Shown piece by piece: positions 43,014-52,809 of a stretch of 64,000 bases of DNA; the first letter of the stretch is position 1, and the number at the start of each line of letters is the position of its first letter. The position numbers were made by a program, and so were the translations under genes. The notes beneath the pieces are model-generated. The model worked only from the letters and a program-made list of their open reading frames with translations. It made no database searches and was not told the DNA's origin. Origin of the DNA: Paenibacillus castaneae (GTDB taxonomy: Bacteria; Bacillota; Bacilli; Paenibacillales; Paenibacillaceae); NCBI RefSeq assembly GCF_002884445.1, contig NZ_KZ614144.1, positions 1,812,290-1,876,289 of the forward strand, written 5' to 3'.

Positions 43014-45083
43014 ATGAGCTTGAAATTCCCGCCAATTAGTGGAAAAATACCGCAAATGCTGCACGGTGCAGACTATAATCCGGATCAATGGCTGAAATAT
43101 CCGGAAGTATTAGAAGAAGATATTCGGCTTATGAAGCTTGCTCATTGCAATGTGATGTCTGTTGGCATATTTGCATGGATGGCCATTGAGCCGGAAGAAG
43201 GCGTATTTACGTTTGAATGGCTGGATAAGCTGCTTGAACGGTTTGCTGCAAATGGCATTTATGCTTTGCTCGCTACGCCAAGCGGTGCGCGTCCGATATG
43301 GATGTCCCAGAAGTATCCGGAGGTGCTGCGCGTAGCTCCGAACGGCATTCGCAATTTGCATGGCGCCCGGCATAATCACTGCTTTACTTCCCCGGTATAC
43401 CGGGACAAGGTCAACATAATGAACACGAAGCTCGCGGAGCGTTATTCCAACCATCCGGCAGTTATCGGCTGGCATATATCGAATGAATTCGGCGGCGAAT
43501 GTCATTGCTCGTATTGCGAGGAGGCGTTCCGCGGTTGGCTGAAAAATAAATACGGCACAATTGAAGCGCTTAATGATGCATGGTGGACAGCATTCTGGAG
43601 CCATACGTATACCGATTGGAGCCAGATCGAGTCGCCAACGGACCGCGGCGAGAAAGCAGTCCATGGTCAAAATTTGGATTGGAGACGATTCGTGACGGAT
43701 CAAACGGTTGATTTCTGCCGCCATGAGATCGAGCCGCTTCGCTCTGCGAACAGCGAGCTGCCGATTACGACGAACTTTATGCTTGATTTCGAACCGTTGA
43801 ATTATTGGAAATTTACCGATTTGCTCGATATGATCTCATGGGATGCGTACCCAATGTGGCATGATAATGGTGCAGATGACAGCGATCAAGCTGCGTGGTT
43901 CGGCTTTAACCATGATGTATTCCGCTCCCTCAAAGGCGGAAAGCCGTTCATGCTCATGGAGAGCACGCCAAGTATGACCAATTGGCAGCCCATCAGTAAA
44001 ATGAAGCGTCCAGGCATGCATATGCTGTCTTCACTGCAAGCAGTAGCGCATGGCTCTGATACGGTGCAATACTTCCAATGGCGCAAAAGCAGAGGCTCAA
44101 GCGAGAAGCTGCACGGTGCTGTTGTTGATCATGTCGGTCATGAGCATACCCGGGTTTTCCGTGATGTTGCTGAGCTAGGCGCAACGCTGGAGAAGCTGAC
44201 CGAGGTTGTGGGTACTACTGTTAAGCCGGAAGTTGCTCTGATCTATGATTGGGAGAATCGCTGGGCGGTGAAGGACTCGCAAGGGCCTCGCAACAGCGGC
44301 TTGCATTATGAAGAAACGGCGAAGAGCCATTATCGCCCATTCTGGGATCTTGGCGTTCCTGTTGATATTATTGACTCGGAATGTGAATTCAATCCGTACA
44401 AGCTGCTTGTTGCGCCAATGCTTTATATGGTTCGTGCTGGTGTTGGAGAGCGAATTGAGCGCTTCGTTGAGAATGGCGGTGTATTCGTTGCAACCTATTG
44501 GACAGGCATCGTAGACGAGAATGATCTTTGCTTCCTAAGCGGCTTCCCAGGACCGCTTCGTAAGACGCTGGGCATATGGTCAGAGGAAATCGATTCCCTT
44601 CATGATCATGATTCCAATCGCATTGTCATTCAGGATGGAAATGCCCTTGGATTAAGCGGTGAATATACAGCACGGGAGTTATGCGATCTTATCCATCTTG
44701 AAGGCGCAGAGGCGCTAGCGGTATACGGAGAGGATTTCTATGCAGGGCGTCCAGCATTAACGGTTAATCAATTAGGGGCTGGAAAGGCCTATTATATCGC
44801 CTCACGCAATGATTCCGCGTTTACGAATGATTTGCTGGCAAGAATCGTCGAGCAGGAAGGTATTAAGCGTGTGCTTAATTCCGAGCTTCCGAAAAGTGTA
44901 ACTGCACAAATGCGTACAGATGGCACAAACGATTATGTATTCCTATCTAACTTCAGCGCGAATAAAGAAGCTGTTCAGCTCGACGAGCGAAACTATCTGG
45001 ATTTGCTAACAGGTGATGATGCGGGTCAAAGCATCGAATTGGCTCCTTATAGCTGCCGGATTCTAAAGCGTGAATCGAAATAA
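43014..45083 (+). CDS. GH42 beta-galactosidase
   Basis: 689 aa. GGAGG lies 8 nt before ATG 43014 (MSLKFPP); earlier in-frame ATGs are too close or lack an RBS. Start of the TIM barrel: MLHGADYNPDQWL. Acid/base Glu 158 in WHISNEFGGEC with the Cys cluster CHCSYCEEAF that often binds zinc; nucleophile Glu 316 in LMESTPS. Trimerisation and C-terminal beta domains follow. No signal peptide; cytosolic enzyme for galactosides or galacto-oligosaccharides. The divergent AraC gene is the likely regulator. Confidence 0.93.
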   Translation: MSLKFPPISGKIPQMLHGADYNPDQWLKYPEVLEEDIRLMKLAHCNVMSVGIFAWMAIEPEEGVFTFEWLDKLLERFAANGIYALLATPSGARPIWMSQKYPEVLRVAPNGIRNLHGARHNHCFTSPVYRDKVNIMNTKLAERYSNHPAVIGWHISNEFGGECHCSYCEEAFRGWLKNKYGTIEALNDAWWTAFWSHTYTDWSQIESPTDRGEKAVHGQNLDWRRFVTDQTVDFCRHEIEPLRSANSELPITTNFMLDFEPLNYWKFTDLLDMISWDAYPMWHDNGADDSDQAAWFGFNHDVFRSLKGGKPFMLMESTPSMTNWQPISKMKRPGMHMLSSLQAVAHGSDTVQYFQWRKSRGSSEKLHGAVVDHVGHEHTRVFRDVAELGATLEKLTEVVGTTVKPEVALIYDWENRWAVKDSQGPRNSGLHYEETAKSHYRPFWDLGVPVDIIDSECEFNPYKLLVAPMLYMVRAGVGERIERFVENGGVFVATYWTGIVDENDLCFLSGFPGPLRKTLGIWSEEIDSLHDHDSNRIVIQDGNALGLSGEYTARELCDLIHLEGAEALAVYGEDFYAGRPALTVNQLGAGKAYYIASRNDSAFTNDLLARIVEQEGIKRVLNSELPKSVTAQMRTDGTNDYVFLSNFSANKEAVQLDERNYLDLLTGDDAGQSIELAPYSCRILKRESK

Positions 45084-45094
45084 GATTATCAATT

Positions 45095-45146
45095 AAAAAG
45101 CTGTGTGCAGCATACGGGAACATGTATGCTGCGCACAGCTTTTTTT
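45095..45146 (+). terminator. Strong terminator after the GH42 gene
   Basis: Near-perfect 21-bp stem (AAAGCTGTG...CACAGCTTT; GCAGCATAC/GTATGCTGC) with a T tract. Confidence 0.92.
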
Positions 45147-45228
45147 GTTTTGTTTATAGGACAGATAACCCAATCTTGATTTTTGAAATAATGCTAATCG
45201 TATCGAATCTTCAAAAAAAATGTTGAAT

Positions 45229-45282
45229 TTAACATTGCGATAACATTTCTGCGTATTCCACTTGATGCTTCAGACCTATAGT
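45229..45282 (+). promoter_or_regulatory. Pho-box-like repeat and possible promoter of the CBS/MCP gene
   Basis: TTAACA (45229-45234) and ATAACA (45240-45245) are spaced 11 bp. A possible -10 TATAGT lies at 45277-45282, about 35 bp before the start codon. Confidence 0.45.
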
Positions 45283-45318
45283 AATGGCAAGAGGAAATAG
45301 AAGGAAGGATGAGGAGAA

Positions 45319-46473
45319 ATGATAGCGACTGTTCTAGAAAAAGAAAACAGTTCGACAGTTGATCATACTTCAGCAGATTCAGTGGCAAATAATGCGGCAA
45401 ATAAAGCTGTACTGCTGAACAATTTTTTGCGTCAGGTACCGACGATTACGGCTGAGCAGACATGTCGACAAACGATTTCCATTTTTAAGAAGCATCCGGA
45501 GTGTGAGTGCGTCATCGTAATCGATGACAACCGAGCTCCAATTGGCCTAATGATGCGAAATCGTTTTTTCTTGAAACTAGGACATCGCTTTAGCGCCGAT
45601 TTATATGATGATAAGCCAATTACGAAGTTGATGGATGGAAATCCGCTGCTGGTAGATTATCAATATGCACCACAGCTGCTCATTGACAGCGCATTAAGCC
45701 GCCATGACAGCGTGCTTTATGATTGCGTCATCGTGACCTCAAATAACAAGCTGGCGGGCATTTTGACTGTATCAGACCTGCTCAAATTGTCCCGCTTGCT
45801 GCAGCAGGAAGCCGTAGACGCCCAAATGATGATGATTCGCTCGGCCGATCAACGAATGAATGAAATCGAGCATGCGGTTAGCAGCGTTCGCGAATCGACA
45901 GCGCAGGGAGAGTCCTTGTCGGTTGAGATGGTGGATTTGACGCTATCCGGAAAAAATGAGCTCGATAAAGTTACGAAAGCGTTCGAGGCTATCGCTACAA
46001 ACTCGAAGCTGCAGGAGAATCGGATGCAAGAGCTGCAAGCGGAAGCGGGCTCTATTAGTAAAGTATCGCTATTAATTAAAGAGCTCGCGGAGCAGAGCAA
46101 CATGCTCGCATTGAATGCTTCAATAGAAGCAGCCAGGGCAGGGGAGCATGGTCGAGGCTTTGCTGTAGTGGCTGGTGAAGTGATGAAGCTGGCTGGTCAG
46201 ACGAAGCAGTTCGCGAATGAGATTACAACATTGACGAAGATGATCGTGGATGCAATCACGCAGACTGCTCTACTGGCGCAAACCGGCTTTGCTGAGACGA
46301 CTGCTAGTGAAGCGTCTGTAAATAATGCAGTGGAGGCATTTAACCGGCTGTTCCGGGCCGCTGCGGACAACCGAAATAGTGCGAAGCAGATCGGCTCACT
46401 GACTGAACAAGCACATCAGCAATCGGTTCATGTTTCTGGCGAAATGAAAAAATTGCAGCAATCTTATTTTTAA
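45319..46473 (+). CDS. Cytosolic CBS-domain protein with chemoreceptor-type signalling domain
   Basis: 384 aa, without membrane segment or HAMP. Residues about 35-160 form a CBS pair ([59 protein letters not shown]). Residues about 230-384 form a shortened MCP signalling region with the conserved tip [44 protein letters not shown] pairs usually bind adenine nucleotides, so the protein may couple energy or nucleotide status to CheA/CheW-like signalling. The CBS module matches that of the GGDEF protein downstream of phoU. A Pho-box-like site precedes it. Confidence 0.8.
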   Translation: MIATVLEKENSSTVDHTSADSVANNAANKAVLLNNFLRQVPTITAEQTCRQTISIFKKHPECECVIVIDDNRAPIGLMMRNRFFLKLGHRFSADLYDDKPITKLMDGNPLLVDYQYAPQLLIDSALSRHDSVLYDCVIVTSNNKLAGILTVSDLLKLSRLLQQEAVDAQMMMIRSADQRMNEIEHAVSSVRESTAQGESLSVEMVDLTLSGKNELDKVTKAFEAIATNSKLQENRMQELQAEAGSISKVSLLIKELAEQSNMLALNASIEAARAGEHGRGFAVVAGEVMKLAGQTKQFANEITTLTKMIVDAITQTALLAQTGFAETTASEASVNNAVEAFNRLFRAAADNRNSAKQIGSLTEQAHQQSVHVSGEMKKLQQSYF

Positions 46474-46526
46474 CATGGAGTTTACAAAAACAGAATACCA
46501 GATTTACAAACAGCTAGTAGTATAAG
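46470..46526 (+). promoter_or_regulatory. Pho box and promoter of pstS
   Basis: TTAACA (46470), TTTACA (46481) and TTTACA (46503) lie on an 11-bp lattice, with a degenerate AGAATA at 46492. A -10 TATAAG follows at 46521-46526. The layout matches B. subtilis PhoP-activated promoters (repeats at 11 bp upstream of -10). The first repeat overlaps the stop codon of the CBS/MCP gene. Confidence 0.75.
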
Positions 46527-46575
46527 AGGCACGGGGAAACAACGCCCTATAGACATACTAAGAGGAGTGGTAGAG

Positions 46576-47562
46576 TTGTTAAAGAAAAAAGGCTTTAAGG
46601 GGATCTTGATGTTATCGATGGTGGTGCTGCTTGCGTTTACAGCAGCTTGTGGAAATAGTACAAATAACGGAACTAAAGGTTCTGCTAGCAATTCACCTAC
46701 TAATGCAGCAACGGATGACACAGTTAAACTAGCAGGTGAAATAAAAATTGATGGTTCAAGCACCGTATTCCCTCTAACAGAAGCAGCAGCTGAAGAATTC
46801 AATAAATTGCACAAGGATGTGCGCGTACCTGTTGGCGTATCCGGTACAGGTGGCGGCTTCAAGCAATTCTGTAAAGGCGAGATCGCAATCGCGGATGCAT
46901 CACGTCCGATTAAAGATTCAGAAGCAGCAGATTGCAAAGCTGCTGGCATCGAGTACACCGATTTATCGGTAGCTTTTGACGGATTATCCGTAGTCGTTAG
47001 CAAAAGCAATGATTTCATTGATCACTTGACAGTAGAAGAACTGAACAAGATTTTTGTAACAGGCAGCACAGTTAAAACGTGGAAAGACGTTCGTGATACG
47101 TTCCCTGCTGAACCGATCGTTATGTTCTCGCCAGGCGCTGATTCCGGAACTTATGATTATTTCAATGAAGCTATCCTTGATAAAGCAGGCATTCGCAATG
47201 ACAAAGCAATCAGCTTCTCCGAAGATGACAACTCACTTGTTCAAGGCGTAGCAGGCAGCAAATACGGTATTGGTTACTTCGGTTTTGCTTATTTCGAAGA
47301 AAATCAAGATAAGTTGAAGGTTGTTCCAGTTGATGCTGGAAAAGGTGCAATTGAACCAACTTATGAAACAATCAAAGACGGCAGTTATGCGCCATTGTCC
47401 CGTCCGCTCTTCATCTATGCAAACAACAAAGAGCTTGAGCGTCCTGAAGTAAAAGAGTTTGTGAAATATTACATCAACAACATTGGACAATTCGCTGATG
47501 AAGTTGGTTATGTAGCTCTTCCAGATGAACAATACGCAGCAGAAGCGGCAAAAATCCAATAA
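46576..47562 (+). CDS. pstS: Phosphate-binding lipoprotein PstS
   Basis: 328 aa. AGAGGAG precedes TTG 46576, chosen over GTG 46567. Lipobox TAAC in LLAFTAACGNS. Phosphate-binding motifs: DGSSTVFPLTEAAAEEF, GVSGTGGGF and PGADSGTYDYF. First gene of pstSCAB-phoU and preceded by a Pho box. A partial terminator follows it, which would leave pstS more abundant than the downstream mRNA. Confidence 0.95.
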   Translation: MLKKKGFKGILMLSMVVLLAFTAACGNSTNNGTKGSASNSPTNAATDDTVKLAGEIKIDGSSTVFPLTEAAAEEFNKLHKDVRVPVGVSGTGGGFKQFCKGEIAIADASRPIKDSEAADCKAAGIEYTDLSVAFDGLSVVVSKSNDFIDHLTVEELNKIFVTGSTVKTWKDVRDTFPAEPIVMFSPGADSGTYDYFNEAILDKAGIRNDKAISFSEDDNSLVQGVAGSKYGIGYFGFAYFEENQDKLKVVPVDAGKGAIEPTYETIKDGSYAPLSRPLFIYANNKELERPEVKEFVKYYINNIGQFADEVGYVALPDEQYAAEAAKIQ

Positions 47563-47584
47563 GAAGCAATATAGCCGGATGAAT

Positions 47585-47616
47585 AAATGTGGTGTCTCGA
47601 GGGGCATCACATTTTT
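47585..47616 (+). terminator. Attenuator-like hairpin between pstS and pstC
   Basis: AATGTGGTG and CATCACATT pair with one wobble, followed by a short T run. Partial termination or mRNA processing here would favour pstS. Confidence 0.6.
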
Positions 47617-47665
47617 CACGGCATATATGTAAACGATTTGTAAAGGCAAGAAGGAGGACGCCGCA

Positions 47666-48619
47666 ATGCCATCGCAAAGAATACAAGCGGTAAACAAGAA
47701 GACTCAGACCGTAACCAAGGAAATATATGATTTCAAAAATAAACGTGTAAGCATCATGAATAAGGTTATGCCAATTCTATTGTTTCTATGTGCTTCCGTA
47801 TCTGTTCTTACAACAATAGGAATTGTCGTCACGCTCATCTCGGAAACGTATCAGTTTTTTCAGAAAATACCGATTTTTGATTTCTTATTTGGGACGAAAT
47901 GGTCTCCGTTAATCCCGCCCAAAAGCTTCGGCGTTCTGCCGCTCTTGTCAGGAACGCTTATGATTACTCTCATTGCCTGCTTGGTTGCCATTCCTCTTGG
48001 GTTGGCAAGCGCCATTTACTTATCGGAATATGCGCCGAAACGGGTTCGCAAAATTATTAAACCAATTTTGGAGGTTCTCGCAGGAGTTCCGACAATCGTG
48101 TACGGTTACTTTGCACTAAGCGTTGTAACGCCTATTATTCAAAGCATATTCAACGGTGCCGGCGTATTTAACGCTCTGAGTGCCGGTATCGTAGTAGGAA
48201 TTATGATTATTCCAATGGTTAGCTCGATGAGTGAGGATGCCATGTCAGCTGTCCCGCGCAGCTTGCGCGACGGCGCGTATGCACTTGGTGCTACAAAATT
48301 CGAAGTCGCATTGAAAATCGTAGTGCCAGCCGCTTTCTCGGGAATCGTGGCATCTGCTGTACTGGCCTTCTCCCGAGCGATTGGTGAGACGATGATCGTT
48401 ACGGTTGCAGCAGGTTCTACGCCTAATTTGACCGCAAATCCGCTCGAAAGCATCCAGACGATGACCGCTTATATCGTACAAGTAAGCTTAGGGGATACAC
48501 CGCATGGAACGATTGAGTATGGATCGATCTTCGCGGTCGGCATGACGCTGTTCGTCATTACGTTCCTGCTTAATATTCTTGCCCAGTATATTGCAAGAAG
48601 ATTCAGAGAGGAGTATTAA
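47666..48619 (+). CDS. pstC: Phosphate ABC transporter permease PstC
   Basis: 317 aa with six membrane helices. PstC motifs: [18 protein letters not shown] and [13 protein letters not shown]; the EAA-like loop [26 protein letters not shown] contacts PstB. RBS AAGGAGG precedes ATG. Forms the high-affinity phosphate importer with PstA and PstB. Confidence 0.95.
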   Translation: MPSQRIQAVNKKTQTVTKEIYDFKNKRVSIMNKVMPILLFLCASVSVLTTIGIVVTLISETYQFFQKIPIFDFLFGTKWSPLIPPKSFGVLPLLSGTLMITLIACLVAIPLGLASAIYLSEYAPKRVRKIIKPILEVLAGVPTIVYGYFALSVVTPIIQSIFNGAGVFNALSAGIVVGIMIIPMVSSMSEDAMSAVPRSLRDGAYALGATKFEVALKIVVPAAFSGIVASAVLAFSRAIGETMIVTVAAGSTPNLTANPLESIQTMTAYIVQVSLGDTPHGTIEYGSIFAVGMTLFVITFLLNILAQYIARRFREEY

Positions 48620-48620
48620 G

Positions 48621-49496
48621 ATGAACATATTTCAAGATGCAAACCGAAAGCAAATTGCTAACAGAAGGAAAATGGACTGGATGCTGCATATCCTGTTCGT
48701 TGCAGCAACTTCAGTCGGAGTTCTCGCGCTTTCCGCGCTGATCATAGATATTCTCATCGACGGAGTCGCCCGTCTTAAGCCGGATTTGTTCACTAACTTT
48801 CCATCCCGCAGGGCTGACGGCTCAGGTATGAAATCAGCGCTGGTAGGTTCGATTTATATGCTTCTTATTATGGCGCCTATTTCATTTATTTTCGGTGTCG
48901 GAGCAGCGATTTACCTAGAGGAATATGCAAAGAAAAGTCGTATTACCCGAATGATTCAGCTTAACATCAGTACTTTGGCGGGTGTTCCGTCTATCGTATA
49001 CGGTATTTTGGGCTTAACCCTGTTCGTCCGTCTTCTCTCGTTAGACCGCAGCCTAATTGCCGGCGCATTAACGATGACGCTGCTTGTGCTGCCAATTATT
49101 ATCGTTTCGGCACAGGAAGCAATACGCGCGGTTCCCAAATCACGCCGCGATGCTTCGTTCGCGCTTGGTGCAACCAAATGGCAAACGGTAGCCCGTTCGG
49201 TTATGCCCTCCGCTCTTCCGGGCGTATTGACCGGGGTCATCCTAGCGATGTCGCGGGCAATCGGGGAGACTGCGCCGCTCGTTATGATCGGAGCATTAAC
49301 CTATGTTGCATTTCTGCCGAGCGGTATTAAGGATTCATTCACCGTTATTCCGATTCAAGTGTACAACTGGTTGTCTAAGCCTCAGCTTGAGTTCAAGGAG
49401 CTTGCGGCCAGCGGAATTATCGTTTTACTCGCATTGCTGTTACTTATGAACTTCTCGGCTATTCTGCTTCGCAACAAGTACCAGAAGAACGTTTAA
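48621..49496 (+). CDS. pstA: Phosphate ABC transporter permease PstA
   Basis: 291 aa from ATG 48621, preceded by GAGAGGAG and separated from pstC by a single base; a longer ORF start at 48579 is rejected. Six helices; FGVGAAIYLEEYAKKSR, GVPSIVYGILGLT and EAA loop DASFALGATKWQTVARSVMPSALPG. Confidence 0.95.
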   Translation: MNIFQDANRKQIANRRKMDWMLHILFVAATSVGVLALSALIIDILIDGVARLKPDLFTNFPSRRADGSGMKSALVGSIYMLLIMAPISFIFGVGAAIYLEEYAKKSRITRMIQLNISTLAGVPSIVYGILGLTLFVRLLSLDRSLIAGALTMTLLVLPIIIVSAQEAIRAVPKSRRDASFALGATKWQTVARSVMPSALPGVLTGVILAMSRAIGETAPLVMIGALTYVAFLPSGIKDSFTVIPIQVYNWLSKPQLEFKELAASGIIVLLALLLLMNFSAILLRNKYQKNV

Positions 49497-49520
49497 AGAG
49501 AGTTTTAGGAGGAGAACGAT

Positions 49521-50276
49521 ATGGAAGCACTTATTAATATTAACAAATTGAATTTGTTCTACGGCGCTTTCCACGCTTTGAAGGATGTAACGCTCACGAT
49601 ACCAGAGAAAGCGATCACGGCTTTCATCGGGCCTTCCGGCTGCGGCAAGTCCACGCTGCTTCGTACGCTGAACCGTATGAATGATATGATTCCGGGTACT
49701 CGTATCGAGGGCGGCATTGCAATTGGCGGTACAGAAATTTATTCCAATGAAGTAGATGTTGAGACATTGCGCAAAAAGGTAGGCATGGTGTTCCAGCAGC
49801 CGAATCCATTCCCTAAATCGATTTATGATAATGTCGCTTACGGGCCGCGTTTGCATGGCATTACAAACAAGCGCGAGCTTGATGAAATTGTCGAAACGAG
49901 CTTGAAATCGGCTGTATTATGGGATGAAGTGAAGGATTACTTGAAACGCTCCGCATTTGGCCTGTCCGGCGGACAGCAGCAGCGTCTGTGCATTGCACGC
50001 GCACTAGCTGTGAATCCGAATATTTTGCTAATGGATGAGGCAACTTCGGCACTTGATCCGATTTCCACGCTGAAGATTGAAGAGCTTGTTCAAGAGCTGA
50101 AGGATAAATACACGATCGTTATGGTTACTCACAACATGCATCAAGCTGCTCGCGTATCCAACCAAACCGTGTTTTTCCTTAATGGCGAAGTTGTAGAGTT
50201 CTCGGATACCGAGAAGCTGTTCTCCAATCCAGTGGACCAACGCACGGAAGATTATATTAGCGGCCGCTTCGGCTGA
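49521..50276 (+). CDS. pstB: Phosphate ABC transporter ATP-binding protein PstB
   Basis: 251 aa. Walker [10 protein letters not shown] (about 37-45), signature [15 protein letters not shown], Walker [13 protein letters not shown]. PstB-specific [25 protein letters not shown]. Energises phosphate uptake. RBS AGGAGG precedes ATG. Followed by a tandem hairpin repeat array before phoU. Confidence 0.97.
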   Translation: MEALININKLNLFYGAFHALKDVTLTIPEKAITAFIGPSGCGKSTLLRTLNRMNDMIPGTRIEGGIAIGGTEIYSNEVDVETLRKKVGMVFQQPNPFPKSIYDNVAYGPRLHGITNKRELDEIVETSLKSAVLWDEVKDYLKRSAFGLSGGQQQRLCIARALAVNPNILLMDEATSALDPISTLKIEELVQELKDKYTIVMVTHNMHQAARVSNQTVFFLNGEVVEFSDTEKLFSNPVDQRTEDYISGRFG

Positions 50277-50280
50277 TTCT

Positions 50281-50397
50281 ATGCTTTCGAAGTAGGTTTG
50301 TTCCACAAACCTTAAGCTTATGCTTTCGAAGTAGATTTGTTCCACAAACCTAAGCCTACGCTTTCGAAGTAGGTTTGTTCCACAAACCTTTAGGAGG
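50281..50397 (+). repeat. Tandem hairpin repeats ending at the phoU ribosome-binding site (site 2)
   Basis: Three units with a 38-39-bp period, each GCTTTCGAAGTAG plus an AGGTTTGT-TCC-ACAAACCT hairpin; the middle unit has one stem mismatch. The last unit runs into TTTAGGAGG. The repeat matches site 1 (18511-18588), but the two inner stem pairs are exchanged for different complementary pairs. Confidence 0.88.
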
Positions 50398-50406
50398 AAT
50401 GCTGTT

Positions 50407-51069
50407 GTGATGACCACACGTAAAGAGTTTGACCAAGGACTGGAGCATCTTCATAACCTGATCATCGAAATGGGTGTATTTGTAGAGAATGCCCTTGTCG
50501 AATCGATGGAAGCATTGAAGACGATAGATACAGATCGCGCGAGGCAGGTTATTAAGAAGGATCCCTCACTTAACCAAATGGAAGAAAAGGTTACGGAAAT
50601 CGGTTCGAAGCTTATTGCGACACAGCAGCCGGTTGCCAAGGATTTGAGACGCATTTTGTCTGCTTTCAAAATCGCCAGCGATCTGGAGCGGATGGGTGAT
50701 CTCTCCGTAGATATTGCAAATGTTGTGCTGCGGTTAGAGGGCCAGAAGCTTATTAAGCCGTTGATCGATTTGCCGCGCATGGCAGAGATCACACAGCTGA
50801 TGACGTATGAGTCCATCCAATCCTTCATACAAGAAAATGTGGACTTGGCTTACAAAATGGCAAAAGACGATGATCAGGTCGATGCTTTGTATGGTCAAAT
50901 TACGCGTGAGCTTTATACCATCATGATGGAAAATCCTCAGAATATTACGCAATCCTCCCTGCTAAGCTTTGTAGGCCGTTACTTGGAGAGATTTGGCGAT
51001 CACGCCACGAATATCGGTGAGAGTGTAGTCTACCTCGTGACAGGCAGCAGACCCGATTTGAATGTATAA
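50407..51069 (+). CDS. phoU: Phosphate signalling protein PhoU
   Basis: 220 aa. Start GTG 50407 (ATG 50410 also possible) after AGGAGG at the end of the repeat array. Two PhoU helical-bundle repeats: FDQGLEHLHNLIIEMG...VIKKDPSLNQMEEKV and FIQENVDLAYKMAKDDDQVDAL, with LERMGDLSVDIANVVLR and ERFGDHATNIGESV. It links Pst activity to PhoR signalling. Confidence 0.95.
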   Translation: MMTTRKEFDQGLEHLHNLIIEMGVFVENALVESMEALKTIDTDRARQVIKKDPSLNQMEEKVTEIGSKLIATQQPVAKDLRRILSAFKIASDLERMGDLSVDIANVVLRLEGQKLIKPLIDLPRMAEITQLMTYESIQSFIQENVDLAYKMAKDDDQVDALYGQITRELYTIMMENPQNITQSSLLSFVGRYLERFGDHATNIGESVVYLVTGSRPDLNV

Positions 51070-51093
51070 CCTACTTTAAAAACATACTTAAAG

Positions 51094-51131
51094 CCGCCCA
51101 AGTAAACTGCTGGACGGTTTTTTTTTTTTTA
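51094..51131 (+). terminator. Terminator after phoU
   Basis: CCGCCCA pairs with TGGACGG (one mismatch), followed by a long T run. Confidence 0.8.
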
Positions 51132-51160
51132 GGAAAAAAGAACTAAGAAAAATGTCGAAT

Positions 51161-51219
51161 TTTACCGAACGTTAACCCTTTTATGCATCTCTATTCACAA
51201 TTGGCTGGTAAAGTAATAC
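51161..51219 (+). promoter_or_regulatory. Pho-box-like repeat upstream of the CBS/GGDEF gene
   Basis: TTTACC (51161-51166) and TTAACC (51172-51177), 11 bp apart, closely match the pair upstream of phoP. A possible -10 TAATAC lies at 51214-51219. Only two repeats, and rather far from that -10. Confidence 0.45.
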
Positions 51220-51261
51220 ATAGGGAACTGAAATAGACGATAGTCGATTGAGGGGATTGTC

Positions 51262-52809
51262 ATGAATAGAGCTCAGGTTGGTTTATTCAATCGAGACATG
51301 CTCCGCAGCATTAAAGAGCGCTGGCATGAAGGCGGAATAGGTGTCATTTACGTTCACTTCCGTGTTGGTAACACAGCAGCAGAATCGACATTGCAGATAT
51401 GGGAGAGCACAGAATCAGGACTCTTTTGGCGTCAGCGACTGGAATGGGATTACTTCTATTTTTTTGATCGGCAGCAGAATGAAGAGCCAATCATTAGGGT
51501 TATCGAGAAAGCGATGGAGCGACTCATTGCCAGTCTAAGGAAGTCAAGTACAAAAGTACAGAACGGGAATTATCCAGACACGGATCTGGAGGTAAGCATA
51601 GGTCTGTCCGTTGCTTATCCGCCAGCAACTGGCCGCTCCTCCGAATCGGTTGTTTACCGAATGCTGCTGGATGCGATGGAGCAAAGCGCCTATAACGTTA
51701 CGCTTGGCATGGACCGCCATGAATCCATGAAGGAGAGTATGCAGGCAATCGAGAGTTTTGGGCATCTTACCGGAGCTGGCGAGTGTATGCAGTCAATTCC
51801 GCATGCGCATGTGCTTGCGCTTCACTCCCGAACGGTTCGTATCGGAGCGCTTGCCGCACCTTTTCCAATATTCCCTGCTAGGGCAAGGGTATCTGAGGTT
51901 GCTTATTTATTCGACACGAACGCGAAGGCGCAGGGCGCTGTAATCGTCGATAAAGGCAGGCCGATAGGTATATTAATGAAAGAGAAGCTTCATCAAATGT
52001 TAGCAGGACAGTTCGGACTGCCGCTTTATTGGAATAGGCCAATCGAGCGGATTATGAACAATCAACCGCTTATTGTGGATGAGCAGCTAACCGTCGAGCA
52101 TGTTTCGCAGCTGGCTATGGCAAGAGATTTTTCGCAGCTATACGATGTAGTTCTTATCACCAGAGACGGACAGATGGCAGGTGCGGCTACAATAAGGTCT
52201 ATTCTGGAATGCATAACGACCCTTCGTACAGAGGCGGCTCGCACAGCTAATCCGCTCACGGGGCTGCCTGGCAATGAGGAGATTCAGCTTGAGCTGTCTA
52301 GACGGATCGGGCAAGCAGAGCCGTTCGCTGTCGTTTATGCGGACTTGGACTATTTTAAATGGTATAACGATACCTTTGGTTTCGGGCTCGGAGATAATCT
52401 CATTCGCTATTTGGGAGATATGCTGCGAAGAGAGCTTGATCAGCTTGGCGAAGGCTACGATTTTGTCGGGCATATTGGCGGCGATGATTTCATTGTGGTG
52501 ATGAGAGCGGAAGCGGCGGAGCATTTGTGTCAGGCCATGATTAAGCGTTTTGATAACGGGATAAAGGCATTTTACGGAGGCGCCCAGGTAACAACCGTTG
52601 AGGATCGAGAGGGTAATCTCATTGAGCAGGAGGGTGTAACGCTCTCCTTGTCATTGATGCTGTGGGATGGCAAAGTAGCGCTTGCAGCAGATGATATTCC
52701 GAGGATTGCGGCAAAGCTGAAGAAACAAGCAAAAGCACTTAAAGGCAGCGTCTACGTAATGGATCAGATAAGAGGAATGCATCATGGAGAGGAACGGAAC
52801 GGAAATTGA
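51262..52809 (+). CDS. CBS-domain diguanylate cyclase (GGDEF)
   Basis: 515 aa, cytosolic. Residues about 15-165 look like a degenerate GGDEF-type fold (GVIYVHFRVG; LEVSIGLSVAYPP). Residues about 197-325 are a CBS pair (GAVIVDKGRPIGILMKEKL; RPIERIMNNQPLIVDEQ). Residues about 335-505 are GGDEF with DLDYFKWYNDTFGFGLGDN and HIGGDDFIVVM (about 406); GGDDF is compatible with activity. Predicted to make c-di-GMP under control of a nucleotide-sensing CBS module. RBS GAGGGG. The 3' end overlaps the EAL gene by 4 nt. Confidence 0.88.
   Translation: MNRAQVGLFNRDMLRSIKERWHEGGIGVIYVHFRVGNTAAESTLQIWESTESGLFWRQRLEWDYFYFFDRQQNEEPIIRVIEKAMERLIASLRKSSTKVQNGNYPDTDLEVSIGLSVAYPPATGRSSESVVYRMLLDAMEQSAYNVTLGMDRHESMKESMQAIESFGHLTGAGECMQSIPHAHVLALHSRTVRIGALAAPFPIFPARARVSEVAYLFDTNAKAQGAVIVDKGRPIGILMKEKLHQMLAGQFGLPLYWNRPIERIMNNQPLIVDEQLTVEHVSQLAMARDFSQLYDVVLITRDGQMAGAATIRSILECITTLRTEAARTANPLTGLPGNEEIQLELSRRIGQAEPFAVVYADLDYFKWYNDTFGFGLGDNLIRYLGDMLRRELDQLGEGYDFVGHIGGDDFIVVMRAEAAEHLCQAMIKRFDNGIKAFYGGAQVTTVEDREGNLIEQEGVTLSLSLMLWDGKVALAADDIPRIAAKLKKQAKALKGSVYVMDQIRGMHHGEERNGN

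Noticed and set aside
43110..43724. 204-codon minus-strand ORF inside the GH42 gene
   Set aside because: Opposite-strand shadow of the GH42 catalytic domain.
50281..50397. Considered as a small CRISPR array because of regular 38-39-bp spacing
   Set aside because: Units are directly adjacent and near-identical throughout, with no unique spacers and no cas genes; they are tandem hairpin repeats.
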